Below are positions 41,654-52,448 of a stretch of 64,000 nucleotides of DNA, piece after piece. The stretch is from the NCBI RefSeq assembly GCF_016650815.1, contig NZ_JAEKEZ010000022.1, positions 248,001 to 312,000 of the forward strand, written 5' to 3'. How positions within the stretch are numbered: the first letter of the stretch is position 1; every line of letters starts with the position of its first letter. The notes under the pieces are model-generated. The model made no database searches. It saw only the letters and a list, made by a program, of their open reading frames with translations, and was not told the DNA's origin. This DNA comes from Pseudomonas sp. TH31 (GTDB lineage: Bacteria; Pseudomonadota; Gammaproteobacteria; Pseudomonadales; Pseudomonadaceae). The position numbers were made by a program, and so were the translations under genes.

Positions 41654-43438
41654 CGCTTGCCTCGTCGAAGTCTTCACCATTGGCCGGAATGTACAGGCTG
41701 AAGGTCGCCCCGGCATCTTTTTCGCTGGTGCACTCGATGCGCCCATCATGGTTTTCCATGATCGAAAACACCTTGGCCAGGCCCAGCCCGGTGCCGGAGG
41801 CCTTGGTCGTGACAAACGGGGTGAAAATTCGTTCGAGCATGTCTGGCTCTATGCCCTGGCCGGTGTCCGACACGCTGAGGATGGTGTGCGTGGCATCACG
41901 GCGGATGCCCAGGGTCAGTTGGCCGCCGTCGGGCATGGCGTCGATGGCGTTGACGATCAGGTTCAGCCCGGCCTGCTTGAGCTGGCGCGCATCGGCGTAA
42001 AGGGTCGCGCCGGGGGCCTGGTCGTCGATGTGCACGTCAATGTGATGGCTGGCCAGTTCCGGGGCGCAGAAGCCGACCAGTTCATCCACCAACGGCCGGG
42101 CGGGTTGCGTCGAACGCAGCGGCGCGCTGGGTTTGGCGAAATCGAGAAAATCGGTGATCAAGTCGTTGATCCGGCTGACTTCGCTGACCACGTATTCCAG
42201 GTGACGCTTGTCGGTCTCGGGCAAATCGGCACGTCGGTGCAGCAGTTGGGTGGCGGTCTTGATGATGCCCAGCGGGTTGCGGATTTCATGGGCCAGGCCC
42301 ATGGCGACTTCGCCCAGTGCGTGCAAGCGGTCGCGGCGGCGCAATTGCGATTCGAGATTTTGCAACTCGCCGAGGCGTTCGCTCATGTGGTTGAAGGTGC
42401 TGCTCAACTCCGCCAGTTCATCGCCACCGGTCACTGACAAGCGCTGGCGATAATCCCCGGCAATCACCGCTTGCACGCCTTTGGACAAACCGCGCAACGG
42501 TTGGGTCAGGCGTTGCGACACCAGCCAGCCAACGCCCAGGGAGGCGGCTGAGCTGAGGAGGAAAATCAGGATGAACAGATTGCTTTGATTGACCAGCCCG
42601 ACCAGGCTGGTGTGGCGCAGCAGGCCGCTGAAAATTACGCCCTGGAGATCGCCGTTTTCGTTGAGGATCGGCCGATAGATACCGCTGTAACGGCTGGTGA
42701 ATTGCTCGGTCGGCTGCTTGGTGGTGCGCAGAATCTGTTCGATTTTTCCGGCACGGCCGCCGGGTGATCCTCGAAGCGCTGACTGGAGAAAATCTCCGAA
42801 AAGCCATCGCCCCTGGCCAGGTACAAACGCAAGTCCAGCGAGTGCACATCGGAAACACTGGTCAGGAAGCTGTTGTCGAGGTAGGTGGCAATCACCAGTT
42901 TGTAAGCGACGCCGTTCTGTTCGGTCTCGAAGGTCGACACCACTGCGCCGGTCGCGACACCGCCGATTTGCAAGGTTTGCAACACGGCTTTGGGGGCGGT
43001 GCTGATCTGCCGGATGATGTCATCGGCGGCGGTGCTGAACACTACTGCATGGTCGCTGCTGCGCACCAGGGCGACCGCGTCGATGCCCATGGAGTCAGCG
43101 ATGTCGGTAGTCATGCGGTTGTGGCGCCCCGCAAACTTATCAATCTGCGGGCGGGTGTAGCGCAGAAACAACTGCGCCACCCTGGCGTTGTCCCGCAGGA
43201 TTTCGCTGATCTCGTCCTCGACGATCTTGGTCGATTCCTGCAGCCAGATACGCACGTTGCTGTCGAAGATCTGCGACAGGGTGGTGGCCGCCAGTTCGGC
43301 GGCGATCATGGTCGGGATCACGCTGACCAGCCAGAAGGCCAGGACCAGTTTGCGTTGCAGGCTCCAGCCGGAGAGGGCGAAGGGTCGGGCGTTGGCAGGT
43401 CGGCGTTTGGTCATCGGGTTTCGCTTGTCGAAAGCCAT
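41643..43438 (-). CDS. Membrane sensor histidine kinase of the NtrC-type pair; apparent frameshift
   Basis: Adding one A in the T5/A5 run at 42743-42747 gives about 598 residues. Helix 1 contains KLVLAFWLVSVIPTMIAAEL, a Cache-like periplasmic domain covers residues 60-250, helix 2 follows the frameshift (LFILIFLLSSAASLGVGWLV), then a HAMP, HisKA (VAMGLAHEIRNPLGIIKTAT) and HATPase (VNAIDAMP, DTGQGIEPDM, SGTGLGLAKV). The layout is like DctB/NtrY-type sensors of small organic acids. The start at 43438 could also be the ATG at 43414. It is the partner of the regulator at 40262. Confidence 0.85.
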
Positions 43439-43565
43439 GGCGGGTCGGTTCAGTTCGAATCGATAAACAGGTTCACTACAGGATATTGGGTGATGCCTGG
43501 GTCAATACAGTAGCCGACATTGCCCCGCCAGTGGCGACCCGTCTACAACCGGGTTTGCCAGGCTG

Positions 43566-44459
43566 TCAGGCTAACTGACGATACTCTTCGCACAGGGGGA
43601 GCGGGGCGGAGCGTTGTTGCATGAAGCGCTGATCGATGAAGTCTACGCTCAGTTCAATCACCCGGCGGTATTGCAGGTCGACGGTGATCATGTGATAGCA
43701 GTCGTCCAGCAAGACCTTGACCACCGGCCCGCCGAGTTTGCGTTCGACGTAATCGGCGTTCCAGCGGCTGGTGATGTCGTCTTCGATGGAGTGCACAACC
43801 AACGCCGGTGTGGTGATCGACGGCATGCGTTTTTTCACCACGGCGTTGAGTCGGTGCAGTTCGCGAACGGTCACGCCTTCCATCGTCAGCAAACCGGCCT
43901 GGCTGCTTTCGCCTTCTTTCATCTGGCGCTCGACGATAGCCCGCAGGCGTTCGTTCTTGATGCCGTAAGGTGGTTTTTCTTCGAAGCTGCACAGGTTCAC
44001 GCCGAACGGGATTTTCATCAGCAACGGGGTGAGGAACGCCAGTTTGTTGATGCTCCAGCCGTCGTAGCGCAGGGTCGTCGAATACAGCATCAACCCTTCG
44101 ATTTGCCCGGGGTGCTCGGCGGCCAGGTACATCGACATGACCGCGCCCATGGACAAGCCACCGACGAATACCCGTTCGTGCTTGCGCCGTACACCGACGA
44201 AGGTGTTGCGCACGCTTTCGTACCAGTCGCGCCAGCCAGTGGCTTGCAGGTCGGCGTTGCCCCCGCAGTGCCCGGCCAGGGTCGGCACGTAGACCGTGTG
44301 CCCGGCTTTCGCCAGGCCCATGGCCACCCGACGGAGTTCCGTCGGGGTGCCGGTGAGGCCGTGGATCAACACCACCGCGACCTCCCCTGTGCCGAGAACG
44401 AAACCGGCGTTGCCCTCGCCTAGATCGATCTCGTCTGCTCTTGGAAAAGAGTCGCTCAT
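43566..44459 (-). CDS. Alpha/beta hydrolase (carboxylesterase-like), third gene of a conserved-looking operon
   Basis: A 297-residue soluble hydrolase: VVLIHGLTGTPTELRRVA (oxyanion region), GLSMGAVMSMYLA (nucleophile Ser near 114), and HSIEDDITSRWNADYVE plus CYHMITVD (acid and His). It resembles thermostable carboxylesterase/monoacylglycerol lipase folds. It starts four bases after the aminotransferase stop, so it is co-transcribed with it and with the HAD phosphatase. A joint biosynthetic or salvage function is likely but not identified. Confidence 0.83.
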   Translation of the reverse strand: MSDSFPRADEIDLGEGNAGFVLGTGEVAVVLIHGLTGTPTELRRVAMGLAKAGHTVYVPTLAGHCGGNADLQATGWRDWYESVRNTFVGVRRKHERVFVGGLSMGAVMSMYLAAEHPGQIEGLMLYSTTLRYDGWSINKLAFLTPLLMKIPFGVNLCSFEEKPPYGIKNERLRAIVERQMKEGESSQAGLLTMEGVTVRELHRLNAVVKKRMPSITTPALVVHSIEDDITSRWNADYVERKLGGPVVKVLLDDCYHMITVDLQYRRVIELSVDFIDQRFMQQRSAPLPLCEEYRQLA

Positions 44460-44463
44460 CGCT

Positions 44464-45849
44464 TCATGGCCCGGAAAGCAGGCGGTCGAGCAGGGCCAGA
44501 CCGAGGTCGATTTCCGGGTAGCTGATTTCCAGCGACGGCGCCAGGGTGATCACGTTCTTGTAGTAACCGCCTACGTCGAGGATCAGGCCCAGGCGTTTGC
44601 CGTCGATTTCGATGTCGCCCTTCATGCCTTCGTCGACCATGAAGTCCAGGGTGGCCTTGTCCGGTGTGAAACCATCCGGGCCACAGATTTCGCAGCGCAG
44701 GGCCAGGCCCAGGCCATCGACGTCGCCGATGATCGGGTAGCGTTTTTGCAGGTCTTTCAGGCCTTCAAGGAAGTATTTGCCCTTGGCCATGACCATTGCG
44801 CCGTAATCGACTTCGCTGGTCATTTTGAACATTTCCAGACCTACCGCTGTACCCAACGGGTTGGACGCGAAGGTGGAGTGAGTCGAACCTGGCGGGAAGA
44901 TTTTCGGGTTGATCAGTTCTTCTTTGGCCCAGATGCCGCCCAGCGGGTTCAGGCCGTTGGTCAGTGCTTTACCGAAGACGATCACGTCCGGTTTGACGTC
45001 GAAGTGTTCGATCGACCACAGCTTGCCGGTACGCCAGAAGCCCATCTGGATTTCGTCGACGACCATCAGGATGCCGTGCTGATCCAGCACGTGCTTGAGT
45101 TCGCTGTAGAAGTTCATCGGCGGGATGACGTAGCCGCCGGTGCCCTGGATCGGCTCGACGTAGAAGGCTGCGTATTCGCACTGATTGGTTTTCGGGTCCC
45201 AGACGCCGTTGTATTCGGTCTCGAACAGGCGAGCGAAATTCTGCACGCACTGGCTGCCGTATTCTTCCTTGGTCATGCCTTTCGGGCCGCGGAAGTGGTA
45301 CGGGAACGGGATGAAGTTGGCGCGCTCGCCGAAGTGGCCGTAGCGGCGACGATAGCGGAAGCTGGAGGTGATCGACGACGCGCCGAGGGTGCGGCCGTGG
45401 TAGCCGCCTTCGAAGGCGAACATCAGGCTCTTGCCGTTGGAAGCGTTGCGCACCACTTTCAGCGAGTCCTCGATGGACTGCGAACCGCCGACGTTGAAGT
45501 GTACGCGACCGTCGAGGCCGAACTTGTTCTTGGCATCGACTGCGATCATTTCCGACAGTTCGATTTTGCCTTTGTGCAGGTATTGGCTGGCGATCTGCGG
45601 CAGGGTATCGATCTGCTGTTTCAGCGCGTTGTTCAGGCGCGGGTTGGCGTAACCGAAGTTAACGGCCGAGTACCACATTTGCAGGTCGAGGTAAGCCTGG
45701 TCTTCGGTGTCCCAGACGTAGGAACCTTCGCAACGGCTGAAAATACGTGGCGGGTCGATGTAGTGAACGGTGTCGCCGTAAGAGCAGTACTTGGCTTCTT
45801 TATCCAGAAGAACCTGGTCTTCGGGAGTAGCAATTCGGATATCAGACAT
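44464..45849 (-). CDS. Class III PLP-dependent aminotransferase
   Basis: A 461-residue class III (aspartate/ornithine family) aminotransferase: GGYHGRTLGASS, the Asp loop VVDEIQMGFWRTGKLW, the PLP-Lys segment VIVFGKALTNGLNPLGG, and GSTHSTFASNPLG. The frame is open to about 45990, but the ATG at 45849 overlaps the HAD stop (ATGTCTGA), which is the natural coupled start. The amino donor and substrate are unknown. The phosphatase-aminotransferase-hydrolase order suggests that a phosphorylated aldehyde or ketone is made, aminated, and its ester or amide handled. Confidence 0.86.
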   Translation of the reverse strand: MSDIRIATPEDQVLLDKEAKYCSYGDTVHYIDPPRIFSRCEGSYVWDTEDQAYLDLQMWYSAVNFGYANPRLNNALKQQIDTLPQIASQYLHKGKIELSEMIAVDAKNKFGLDGRVHFNVGGSQSIEDSLKVVRNASNGKSLMFAFEGGYHGRTLGASSITSSFRYRRRYGHFGERANFIPFPYHFRGPKGMTKEEYGSQCVQNFARLFETEYNGVWDPKTNQCEYAAFYVEPIQGTGGYVIPPMNFYSELKHVLDQHGILMVVDEIQMGFWRTGKLWSIEHFDVKPDVIVFGKALTNGLNPLGGIWAKEELINPKIFPPGSTHSTFASNPLGTAVGLEMFKMTSEVDYGAMVMAKGKYFLEGLKDLQKRYPIIGDVDGLGLALRCEICGPDGFTPDKATLDFMVDEGMKGDIEIDGKRLGLILDVGGYYKNVITLAPSLEISYPEIDLGLALLDRLLSGP

Positions 45850-46570
45850 GATTGAAGAGTTCCTGATTGTTTGACGCGTAGTCAGAAGAGGTTTCAAGGG
45901 CGAAAGCGGTGGCGTTGGCTGCGCGGCCGGCTGGCAGTCGGGCCAACAGGGCCGGAATCTCGGCGAAACTGTCGAAGCGGGCGTAGGCAATGCCGTTGCG
46001 CTCGCAGTGCTCGGCCAGGCGATCCTTGGCGAACACGAAGTCGGCGCTGGAGGCCACGCACATGTCGGACTGGCCGTCGCCGATCACCAACACCCGTTTG
46101 GTCTTGGGCGTGGACTTGCATTTGCAGTTGCCGGAAGCGGCGCGGCAGGCGTCGCTGGAGTACGGAAAGTCGATGCGCCAGCTCTCGTGATCGAGTTGAC
46201 GCAAGCGGTTGGCGAGGATCGGCAACAGGGTGACGTAGTTGCGCGCGAGGATCCGCGCGATGCCTTGTTCGATGCCGTCGCTGACCACTTCAAGGGAGGC
46301 ACCGAGGCCGATTACGTGATCGACGAAGTCGGGGAAGTCCGGGTCGATTTCGATCGTGTCGAAAAAGGCGAGCAATTCGGTCGGCGTGGCCTTGACCAGC
46401 GAGAGCTGGCGGCTGAGGCATTCACGCGAACCAATGTCGCCTCGCAGCCACTCATCTTCGATCGCTTCCCAGCTTGGGTCGGCGAAACGCTGGAGGATGC
46501 TGTCGATCACGTCGGTGCGGGTGATGGTCCCGTCGAAATCACACACGATATGCCAATCATTCATCTGCAT
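45842..46570 (-). CDS. MtnX-like HAD-IB phosphatase
   Basis: A 242-residue HAD-family phosphatase. Motif I is CDFDGTITRTD (Asp11 and Asp13), motif II is near VVSDGIEQG, and the acidic motif is VIGDGQSDMCVA. The insertion with the Cys-rich segment CRAASGNCKCK near residue 150 resembles MtnX, the methionine-salvage phosphatase, but no other mtn genes are nearby, so the substrate is probably different. First gene of a three-gene minus-strand operon; its start (ATG at 46570; 46564 also possible) faces the operator at 46681. Confidence 0.85.
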   Translation of the reverse strand: MQMNDWHIVCDFDGTITRTDVIDSILQRFADPSWEAIEDEWLRGDIGSRECLSRQLSLVKATPTELLAFFDTIEIDPDFPDFVDHVIGLGASLEVVSDGIEQGIARILARNYVTLLPILANRLRQLDHESWRIDFPYSSDACRAASGNCKCKSTPKTKRVLVIGDGQSDMCVASSADFVFAKDRLAEHCERNGIAYARFDSFAEIPALLARLPAGRAANATAFALETSSDYASNNQELFNHV

Positions 46571-46680
46571 TACCTATTGAGCAGGGCGCGCTGTTTGCGC
46601 TTGCCAAGGGGTAGAGCAGGGATTGTGCCAACCCGGTCCGGCCCGGTATTACCGGGGCTTTTGTACGGGGTTGTGTCAGG

Positions 46681-46709
46681 CAAGCTACAATTTTTGTAGC
46701 TTGCTACAA
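46681..46709. promoter_or_regulatory. Operator-like triple 7-mer between divergent genes
   Basis: Three alternating copies of the 7-mer GCTACAA: forward 46684-46690, reverse (TTGTAGC) 46694-46700, forward 46703-46709. They create two overlapping palindromes; TTGTAGCTTGCTACAA (46694-46709) is perfect. A second palindrome, CCCGGTATTACCGGG (46642-46656), lies closer to the HAD gene. The layout suggests cooperative binding of a dimeric regulator controlling the HAD-aminotransferase-hydrolase operon and perhaps mipA. No regulator gene is adjacent. Confidence 0.6.
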
Positions 46710-46781
46710 ACAACATGAGTGCTTGCGCAGGATGGGCAAAACGAGGATTGATGCGCGCATGTTCAAATAAGGAAGTGCCTC

Positions 46782-47534
46782 ATGGTGAGGATTACAGTTG
46801 TTTTATTCGCGGCGCTGACGTGCCTGTCGGCCCATGTCATGGCCGATGGCATCACGGGAGAGGCGGGTTTGGGCTTGAGTTATCAGCCCCACGATCCGAC
46901 CGGCAGCCGTCACGAAACCCGGCCGGTGCCGTATCTCGATCTGGACTGGGGCGATGTCAGCCTCAGCACTGACGACGGTTTGACCTGGAGTGCCTTCAAG
47001 GCCAATGGCTTCAGCGCCGGGCCTTTTCTGAATTACCTGCCGGGGCGCACTGCCAACGGTGATTTGCAAGGCTTGCACGATGTGCCGGACATGGGCGTCG
47101 TCGGTGGTTTTGTGCAGTACGCGCCGGCTGATTTCTGGCGGGTATTTGCCTCGGTCGGCGAGGCTATCGGCGGCCCGGACGGCGTGGTCGGGCGCTTGGG
47201 CGGCGAGATCGGTTATCCACTGGGTGGCGGCGTGATCGGCAGCAGTAATCTGACGGCTCACTTTGCCGATGCCCAGCAGAACCAGGCGTTTTTCGGCGTC
47301 GGTGCCCACGCCTCGCAGAACTCGGGCATTGCCCGGTACAACGCCAGTGGTGGTTTGCAGAATGTCGCGCTGACCCAGAGCTTCGAGTTTCCACTGGCTC
47401 CGCATTGGTCGCTGGTGACCAGTGCCAGCTGGATTCACCTGACCGGCTCGGCGGCGGACAGCAGCATCGTCAAACAGGTAGGGAATCCCGATCAGGGTGA
47501 AGTGCAGGCGGCGGTGGCTTACAAGTTCAAGTGA
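46782..47534 (+). CDS. MipA/OmpV-family outer membrane protein
   Basis: A 250-residue protein with a signal peptide (residues 1-21, VLFAALTCLSAHVMA) and a beta-rich body ending VAYKFK, matching the MipA/OmpV family of outer membrane proteins. MipA links murein hydrolases and synthases in E. coli, while OmpV-like members act as porins or are induced by antimicrobials. AAGGAAG precedes the ATG. It is divergent from the HAD operon across the 211-base region that holds the triple 7-mer. Confidence 0.85.
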   Translation: MVRITVVLFAALTCLSAHVMADGITGEAGLGLSYQPHDPTGSRHETRPVPYLDLDWGDVSLSTDDGLTWSAFKANGFSAGPFLNYLPGRTANGDLQGLHDVPDMGVVGGFVQYAPADFWRVFASVGEAIGGPDGVVGRLGGEIGYPLGGGVIGSSNLTAHFADAQQNQAFFGVGAHASQNSGIARYNASGGLQNVALTQSFEFPLAPHWSLVTSASWIHLTGSAADSSIVKQVGNPDQGEVQAAVAYKFK

Positions 47535-47557
47535 CTTTCGAACTCACCGCTGAAACC

Positions 47558-47652
47558 TGTAGGAGCAAGGCTTGCCCGCGATGGCGTCCTTGAGGTCGCC
47601 ACGCTTTTGTATCCCCGCTAACCCCTGTAGGAGCTTTCGGCAGCTCCTACAG
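47558..47652. repeat. Composite REP-like repeats
   Basis: One half-repeat CTGTAGGAGCAAGGCTTGCC (47558) is followed by the compact hairpin 47624-47652, which pairs CTGTAGGAGCT with AGCTCCTACAG. The first half has no mirrored partner, so this copy looks partial. Confidence 0.75.
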
Positions 47653-47684
47653 AGTGTCAGGCAGATGCAGTCAACGTGTTGAGG

Positions 47685-48068
47685 TCAGGTCTGTTCACCC
47701 TCGGCCAGCAACGCAATCCCGCCAATAATCACCGCCACACCCACCCAATGCAGCAGGCTGATCTGCTCGCCCAGCCCCAGCCACGACCCCAACAGCACCC
47801 CGACAAACACCAATGAACTGAGCGGAAACGCCAGGGACAAACTGCTGCGGCGCAAAATCAGCATCCACACAAAGAACGCGCCGATGCCGCAGCCCACCGC
47901 AAACAGCACGCCGGGGTCGACGATCACGGCTTGTAGCCATTGCAGGCTGAAGGTCATCTGCCCCAACTGATCGCCACCGACTTTGGTTGCAATCTGCCCG
48001 GCACTCTCCAGAAGAATCAGCAGCGCCCAAAGCACCACCGTGCCCAGTCGCCCGTGCAGCCAATCCAT
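47685..48068 (-). CDS. SMR/EamA-like small membrane transporter (pair member 1)
   Basis: A 127-residue, four-helix membrane protein: ILLESAGQIATKVGGDQLG and LRRSSLSLAFPLSSLVFVG are DMT-superfamily features similar to ArnE/ArnF. The ATG at 48068 with AAGGAAT is the better start; an in-frame ATG at 48116 would run into the neighbour. It is next to a second protein of the same type (48100-48495), so they probably form a heterodimer. Substrate unknown; lipid-linked sugar export is one option. Confidence 0.75.
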   Translation of the reverse strand: MDWLHGRLGTVVLWALLILLESAGQIATKVGGDQLGQMTFSLQWLQAVIVDPGVLFAVGCGIGAFFVWMLILRRSSLSLAFPLSSLVFVGVLLGSWLGLGEQISLLHWVGVAVIIGGIALLAEGEQT

Positions 48069-48099
48069 CCCGTTATTCCTTTTGCTGATCAATTGCGCG

Positions 48100-48495
48100 T
48101 CAGGCATTGCCGGCACACGCGAGCATTACGCCCACCGTAATCACCACGGTCGCGAGCCAGCGTCGGCGGCTGACGGTTTCACCCAGCACCACTTTGCCCG
48201 CCAGCACCACGCCGCAATAGGCCAGCGCCCCGGCGGGGAACAACAGGCTCAGGGGCGCGCGGGACAAGGCTTCCAGCCAGACGAAAAACTCCAGCGCATA
48301 AGCGCCGATTCCAGCCCACAGCAGAGGTGCGTTGAACACCTGGCCCCAGAACGCGTTCAGCCGGAAACCGCCTTCGAGTTCCGGCAAACGGTCCAGGCCG
48401 AGCTTGAAGCAGAGCTGGCCGATGACGTCCAGCACAATGGAAAAGGCCACCAGCAGGATGACGGTCAGCGTCAGGTCGGGATCTAGGAAGGTCAC
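48100..48495 (-). CDS. SMR/EamA-like small membrane transporter (pair member 2)
   Basis: A 131-residue, four-helix protein with DVIGQLCFKLGLDRLPE and LSRAPLSLLFPAGALAYCGV, the DMT-family layout also seen in its downstream partner. The stop is 31 bases before the preferred start of the partner. Two small unequal copies side by side indicate antiparallel or paired assembly. No arn or other lipid A gene is adjacent, so the cargo cannot be named. Confidence 0.75.
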   Translation of the reverse strand: MTFLDPDLTLTVILLVAFSIVLDVIGQLCFKLGLDRLPELEGGFRLNAFWGQVFNAPLLWAGIGAYALEFFVWLEALSRAPLSLLFPAGALAYCGVVLAGKVVLGETVSRRRWLATVVITVGVMLACAGNA

Positions 48496-48615
48496 GGTCA
48501 GGATTCACCCTTTGGTGGACGCTCCCAGACACCGGGTTCATCACACATGAAGGCCGGCCGAGAGGGCTTTGGGGGTAAATGCAAAGGGCGGGCCAGTCAT
48601 CAGCGCCGCAGTCCC

Positions 48616-48709
48616 AATGTGGGAGCGGGCTTGCTCGCGAAGGCGGTGTTTCAGTCAACAATGATGGCAACTGACCCACCGCCTTCGCGAGCAAGCCCGC
48701 TCCCACATT
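48616..48709. repeat. REP-like palindrome doublet (GTGGGAGCGGGCTTGCTCGCGA type)
   Basis: AATGTGGGAGCGGGCTTGCT at 48616 is mirrored by the sequence ending with AAGCCCGCTCCCACATT at 48709. It lies between the SMR-like pair and glpM. Confidence 0.87.
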
Positions 48710-48729
48710 AGATTGTGGTGATCAACTGG

Positions 48730-49067
48730 TCAGGCGTGGACGCGTACCCAGACGCTGACGAGCACGGTTGCCGCGATCAACCAGCCCACCGCCGCGACGG
48801 CCAATGAAGCCTCCAACCGCATCCGGTCTACCATCACGTACAACGTCGCCAAATAGACGAAGTACGGAATGATCGACCACATGCCAAACACGATGGTGGT
48901 CTTCAAATCGTCGACCGAACGTCCCTTCCCAACGATGTAATGCGCAATCAACGCAAAGGTCGGAAACAGCGGCACCAAGCCTGCGATGTAGTAGTTTTTG
49001 GTCTTGGCCAGTGCGGCGAGGATCAGCACCACCCCGGCGCCGAGGGCTGCTTTGAGAATCAGGTCCA

Positions 49068-49068
<1 letters not shown>
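48730..49068 (-). CDS. glpM: GlpM-family membrane protein
   Basis: A 112-residue, four-helix inner-membrane protein. KTKNYYIAGLVPLFPTFALIAHYIVG is characteristic of GlpM, first described near the glp genes of P. aeruginosa and linked to alginate production. Its start overlaps the aauR stop by one base (TGATG), so it is probably co-transcribed with aauSR. The function is not established. Confidence 0.85.
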
Positions 49069-50391
<1,323 letters not shown>

Positions 50392-50395
<4 letters not shown>

Positions 50396-52294
50396 ATTGG
50401 CTCGGCGGGAGTGGGGCTTACCAACGGTAAACTGAGGACGAAGGTGGTGCCACCGCTGGCCGGGTGCTCGACACCCAAGTGGCCGCCGGTGGCCGCGGCC
50501 AGGCTGGCGGAGAGGGTCAGGCCGAGGCCCAGGCCCTGTGCGCCGGGTTTGGTGGTGAAGAACGGTTCGAACAGATGCTTGCGCGCTTCGGCGTCGATGC
50601 CGTGGCCGTTATCGCGCACCCGCAGGCGATATTTGCCGTCGAACTCTTCGCCTTCCAGCCACAGTTTCGGCAGTGGCTGGGCCTGCATGGCATCGAGGGC
50701 ATTGCCGATCAGGTTGACCAGAATCTGTTCCAGCCGCGTCTGGTCGATCTGCACCTGCACATCTTTGAAGTCGCGATGAAGTTGCAGATCAGCGCTTTCC
50801 ACCCGACTGCCGAGCAGTTGCAGCGCCGCGTCGACGGCTTTGCCAAAGCTGGCCTGGCCCTTGTCATCGCCGCGTTTGGCGAAGGAGCGCAGGCTGGCGG
50901 TGATCCGGCCCATGCGGTCGATCAGCTCGTTGATGGTGTTCAAGTTGGTGCTGGCGACGTCCAGCTGACCGCGTTCCAGGAAGCGCACGGTGTTGCCGGA
51001 CAAGGTCCGCAGCGCGGCCAGCGGCTGGTTCAATTCGTGGGCGATGCTGGTCGACATTTGGCCGATGGCCGCCAGTTTTCCGGCCTGGACCAGTTCATCC
51101 TGCGCCCGGCGCAACGTCTCTTCGGCCTGGCGGCGTTCGCGGATCTGCGCCTTGAGCCGTTCGTTGCTGGCCCGCAGGTCGGTGGTGCGTTCGGTAATCC
51201 GACGCTCCAGTTGATTGTTGGCTTCCTGCAACGCTTCCGGGCGGCGAGACGGGTGGCGATGACTTTGCGCCGTTCGTTCCAGGCAATCAGGAGGAACGCA
51301 ACCAAGGCAAACGCCACGGCCACCAGAATCCCCTGATTGATTGCTTCTCGGCGTAAATCTGCCAACGGCGTGAGCAGGGTGAAATTCCACGGGGTGTCGC
51401 TCAAGGGCCGGGTCTGGGCCAGGTAGGTGATGTCCTGTTTGTCGGATGGCAGTTCGCTGTTGGCGGGAAAGGTCAGTTTCTCCACGCCTTCGGCCAGGGT
51501 TTCCGGGCCAGGGGTTGCAGTTCGTTCAGCGGGAACCAGTAGTACTGAAGGCTGCGGGCGAGTTTTTCCTTGGTCTCGTCGCTCAGCGGCACCACTGACT
51601 TGAGCCGCCGCGCCGGATCGCTGGAGAGAATGATGATGCCGTTCTCGTCGCTGACGAAGGCTTCCAGGCGGGCGCGTTGCCAGCGTTCTTCCATGGCTTC
51701 GAGGCGCACCTTGACCACCGCAACACCGATGATCTTGCCGTGTTCTTCCAGGCCATGGGCCAGGTAATAACCGGGTTCGCCGTTGGTGCTGCCGATGCCA
51801 TAGAACCGCCCCGGCTGGCCTCGGATGGCATTCTGGAAATAGGCACGGAAGGACAGGTCTTCGCCGAGGTAACTGTCGACATCGCGCCAGTTGCTGGTGG
51901 CCAAAACGCGACCGGTGGTGTCCATCACATAGATAGCCCGACTGCGGCTGCGCCGGTTCAGGCCTTCAAGGTAATCGTTGACCGTTTGCCGGGTTTGCGG
52001 CGTTGGGTCGTCGAGCAGTTTTGAAACACTGGATTCAAGTTCCAGCAGGCTGGGCAGGTAGGTGTACTTGCTGATCTCGCTCTCGACGGCGCGGGCGTGC
52101 AGTTCCAGCTGACGCTGGCCGTTCTCGCTGAGGCTGCGAATCCCGTAGTGCTCACTGACCCAGAAGCCGATGTAACCCAACCCGATCATCAGGGCGATGA
52201 CCAGCGGCGGCAGGAACAGATGGCGAATCAGACGGGGTTTCACGGCGAGTGATGGCGGCGCTGCGCGATAGAGAGTGGGGTCGCATTTCATCAC
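50392..52294 (-). CDS. aauS: Sensor kinase of acidic amino acid uptake; two apparent frameshifts
   Basis: Two CCGGG sites (51237-51241 and 51503-51507) each lack one base; restored length is about 634 residues. Helix 1 (LFLPPLVIALMIGLGYIGFW), a dCache-type periplasmic sensor (residues 55-290), helix 2 (GILVAVAFALVAFLLIAW), a coiled coil (325-390), HisKA (IGQMSTSIAHELNQPLAALR) and HATPase (DNGHGIDAEAR, GLGLGLTLSASLAA). This DctB-like layout fits AauS, the glutamate/aspartate sensor. It is followed directly by aauR (ATGA overlap). A repeat separates it from aatP. Confidence 0.88.
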
Positions 52295-52330
52295 AGATGC
52301 CTTGGGTCAACCACTACAAGCCCTGAGGAA

Positions 52331-52435
52331 CCCCTGTAGGAGCTGCCGAAGGCTGCGATCTTTTGATCTTGATTCTTTGATAATCCCAGCAGATCAAGAT
52401 CAAAAGATCGCAGCCTTCGGCAGCTCCTACAGGGG
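52331..52435. repeat. REP-like palindrome doublet (GATCTTTTGATC type)
   Basis: CCCCTGTAGGAGCTGCCGAA at 52331 is mirrored exactly by the sequence ending at 52435, with arms of about 45 bases around GATTCTTTGATAATCCCAGC. It lies between aatP and aauS and may act as a bidirectional transcription stop. Confidence 0.9.
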
Positions 52436-52448
52436 CGGCCGTGTAGCT

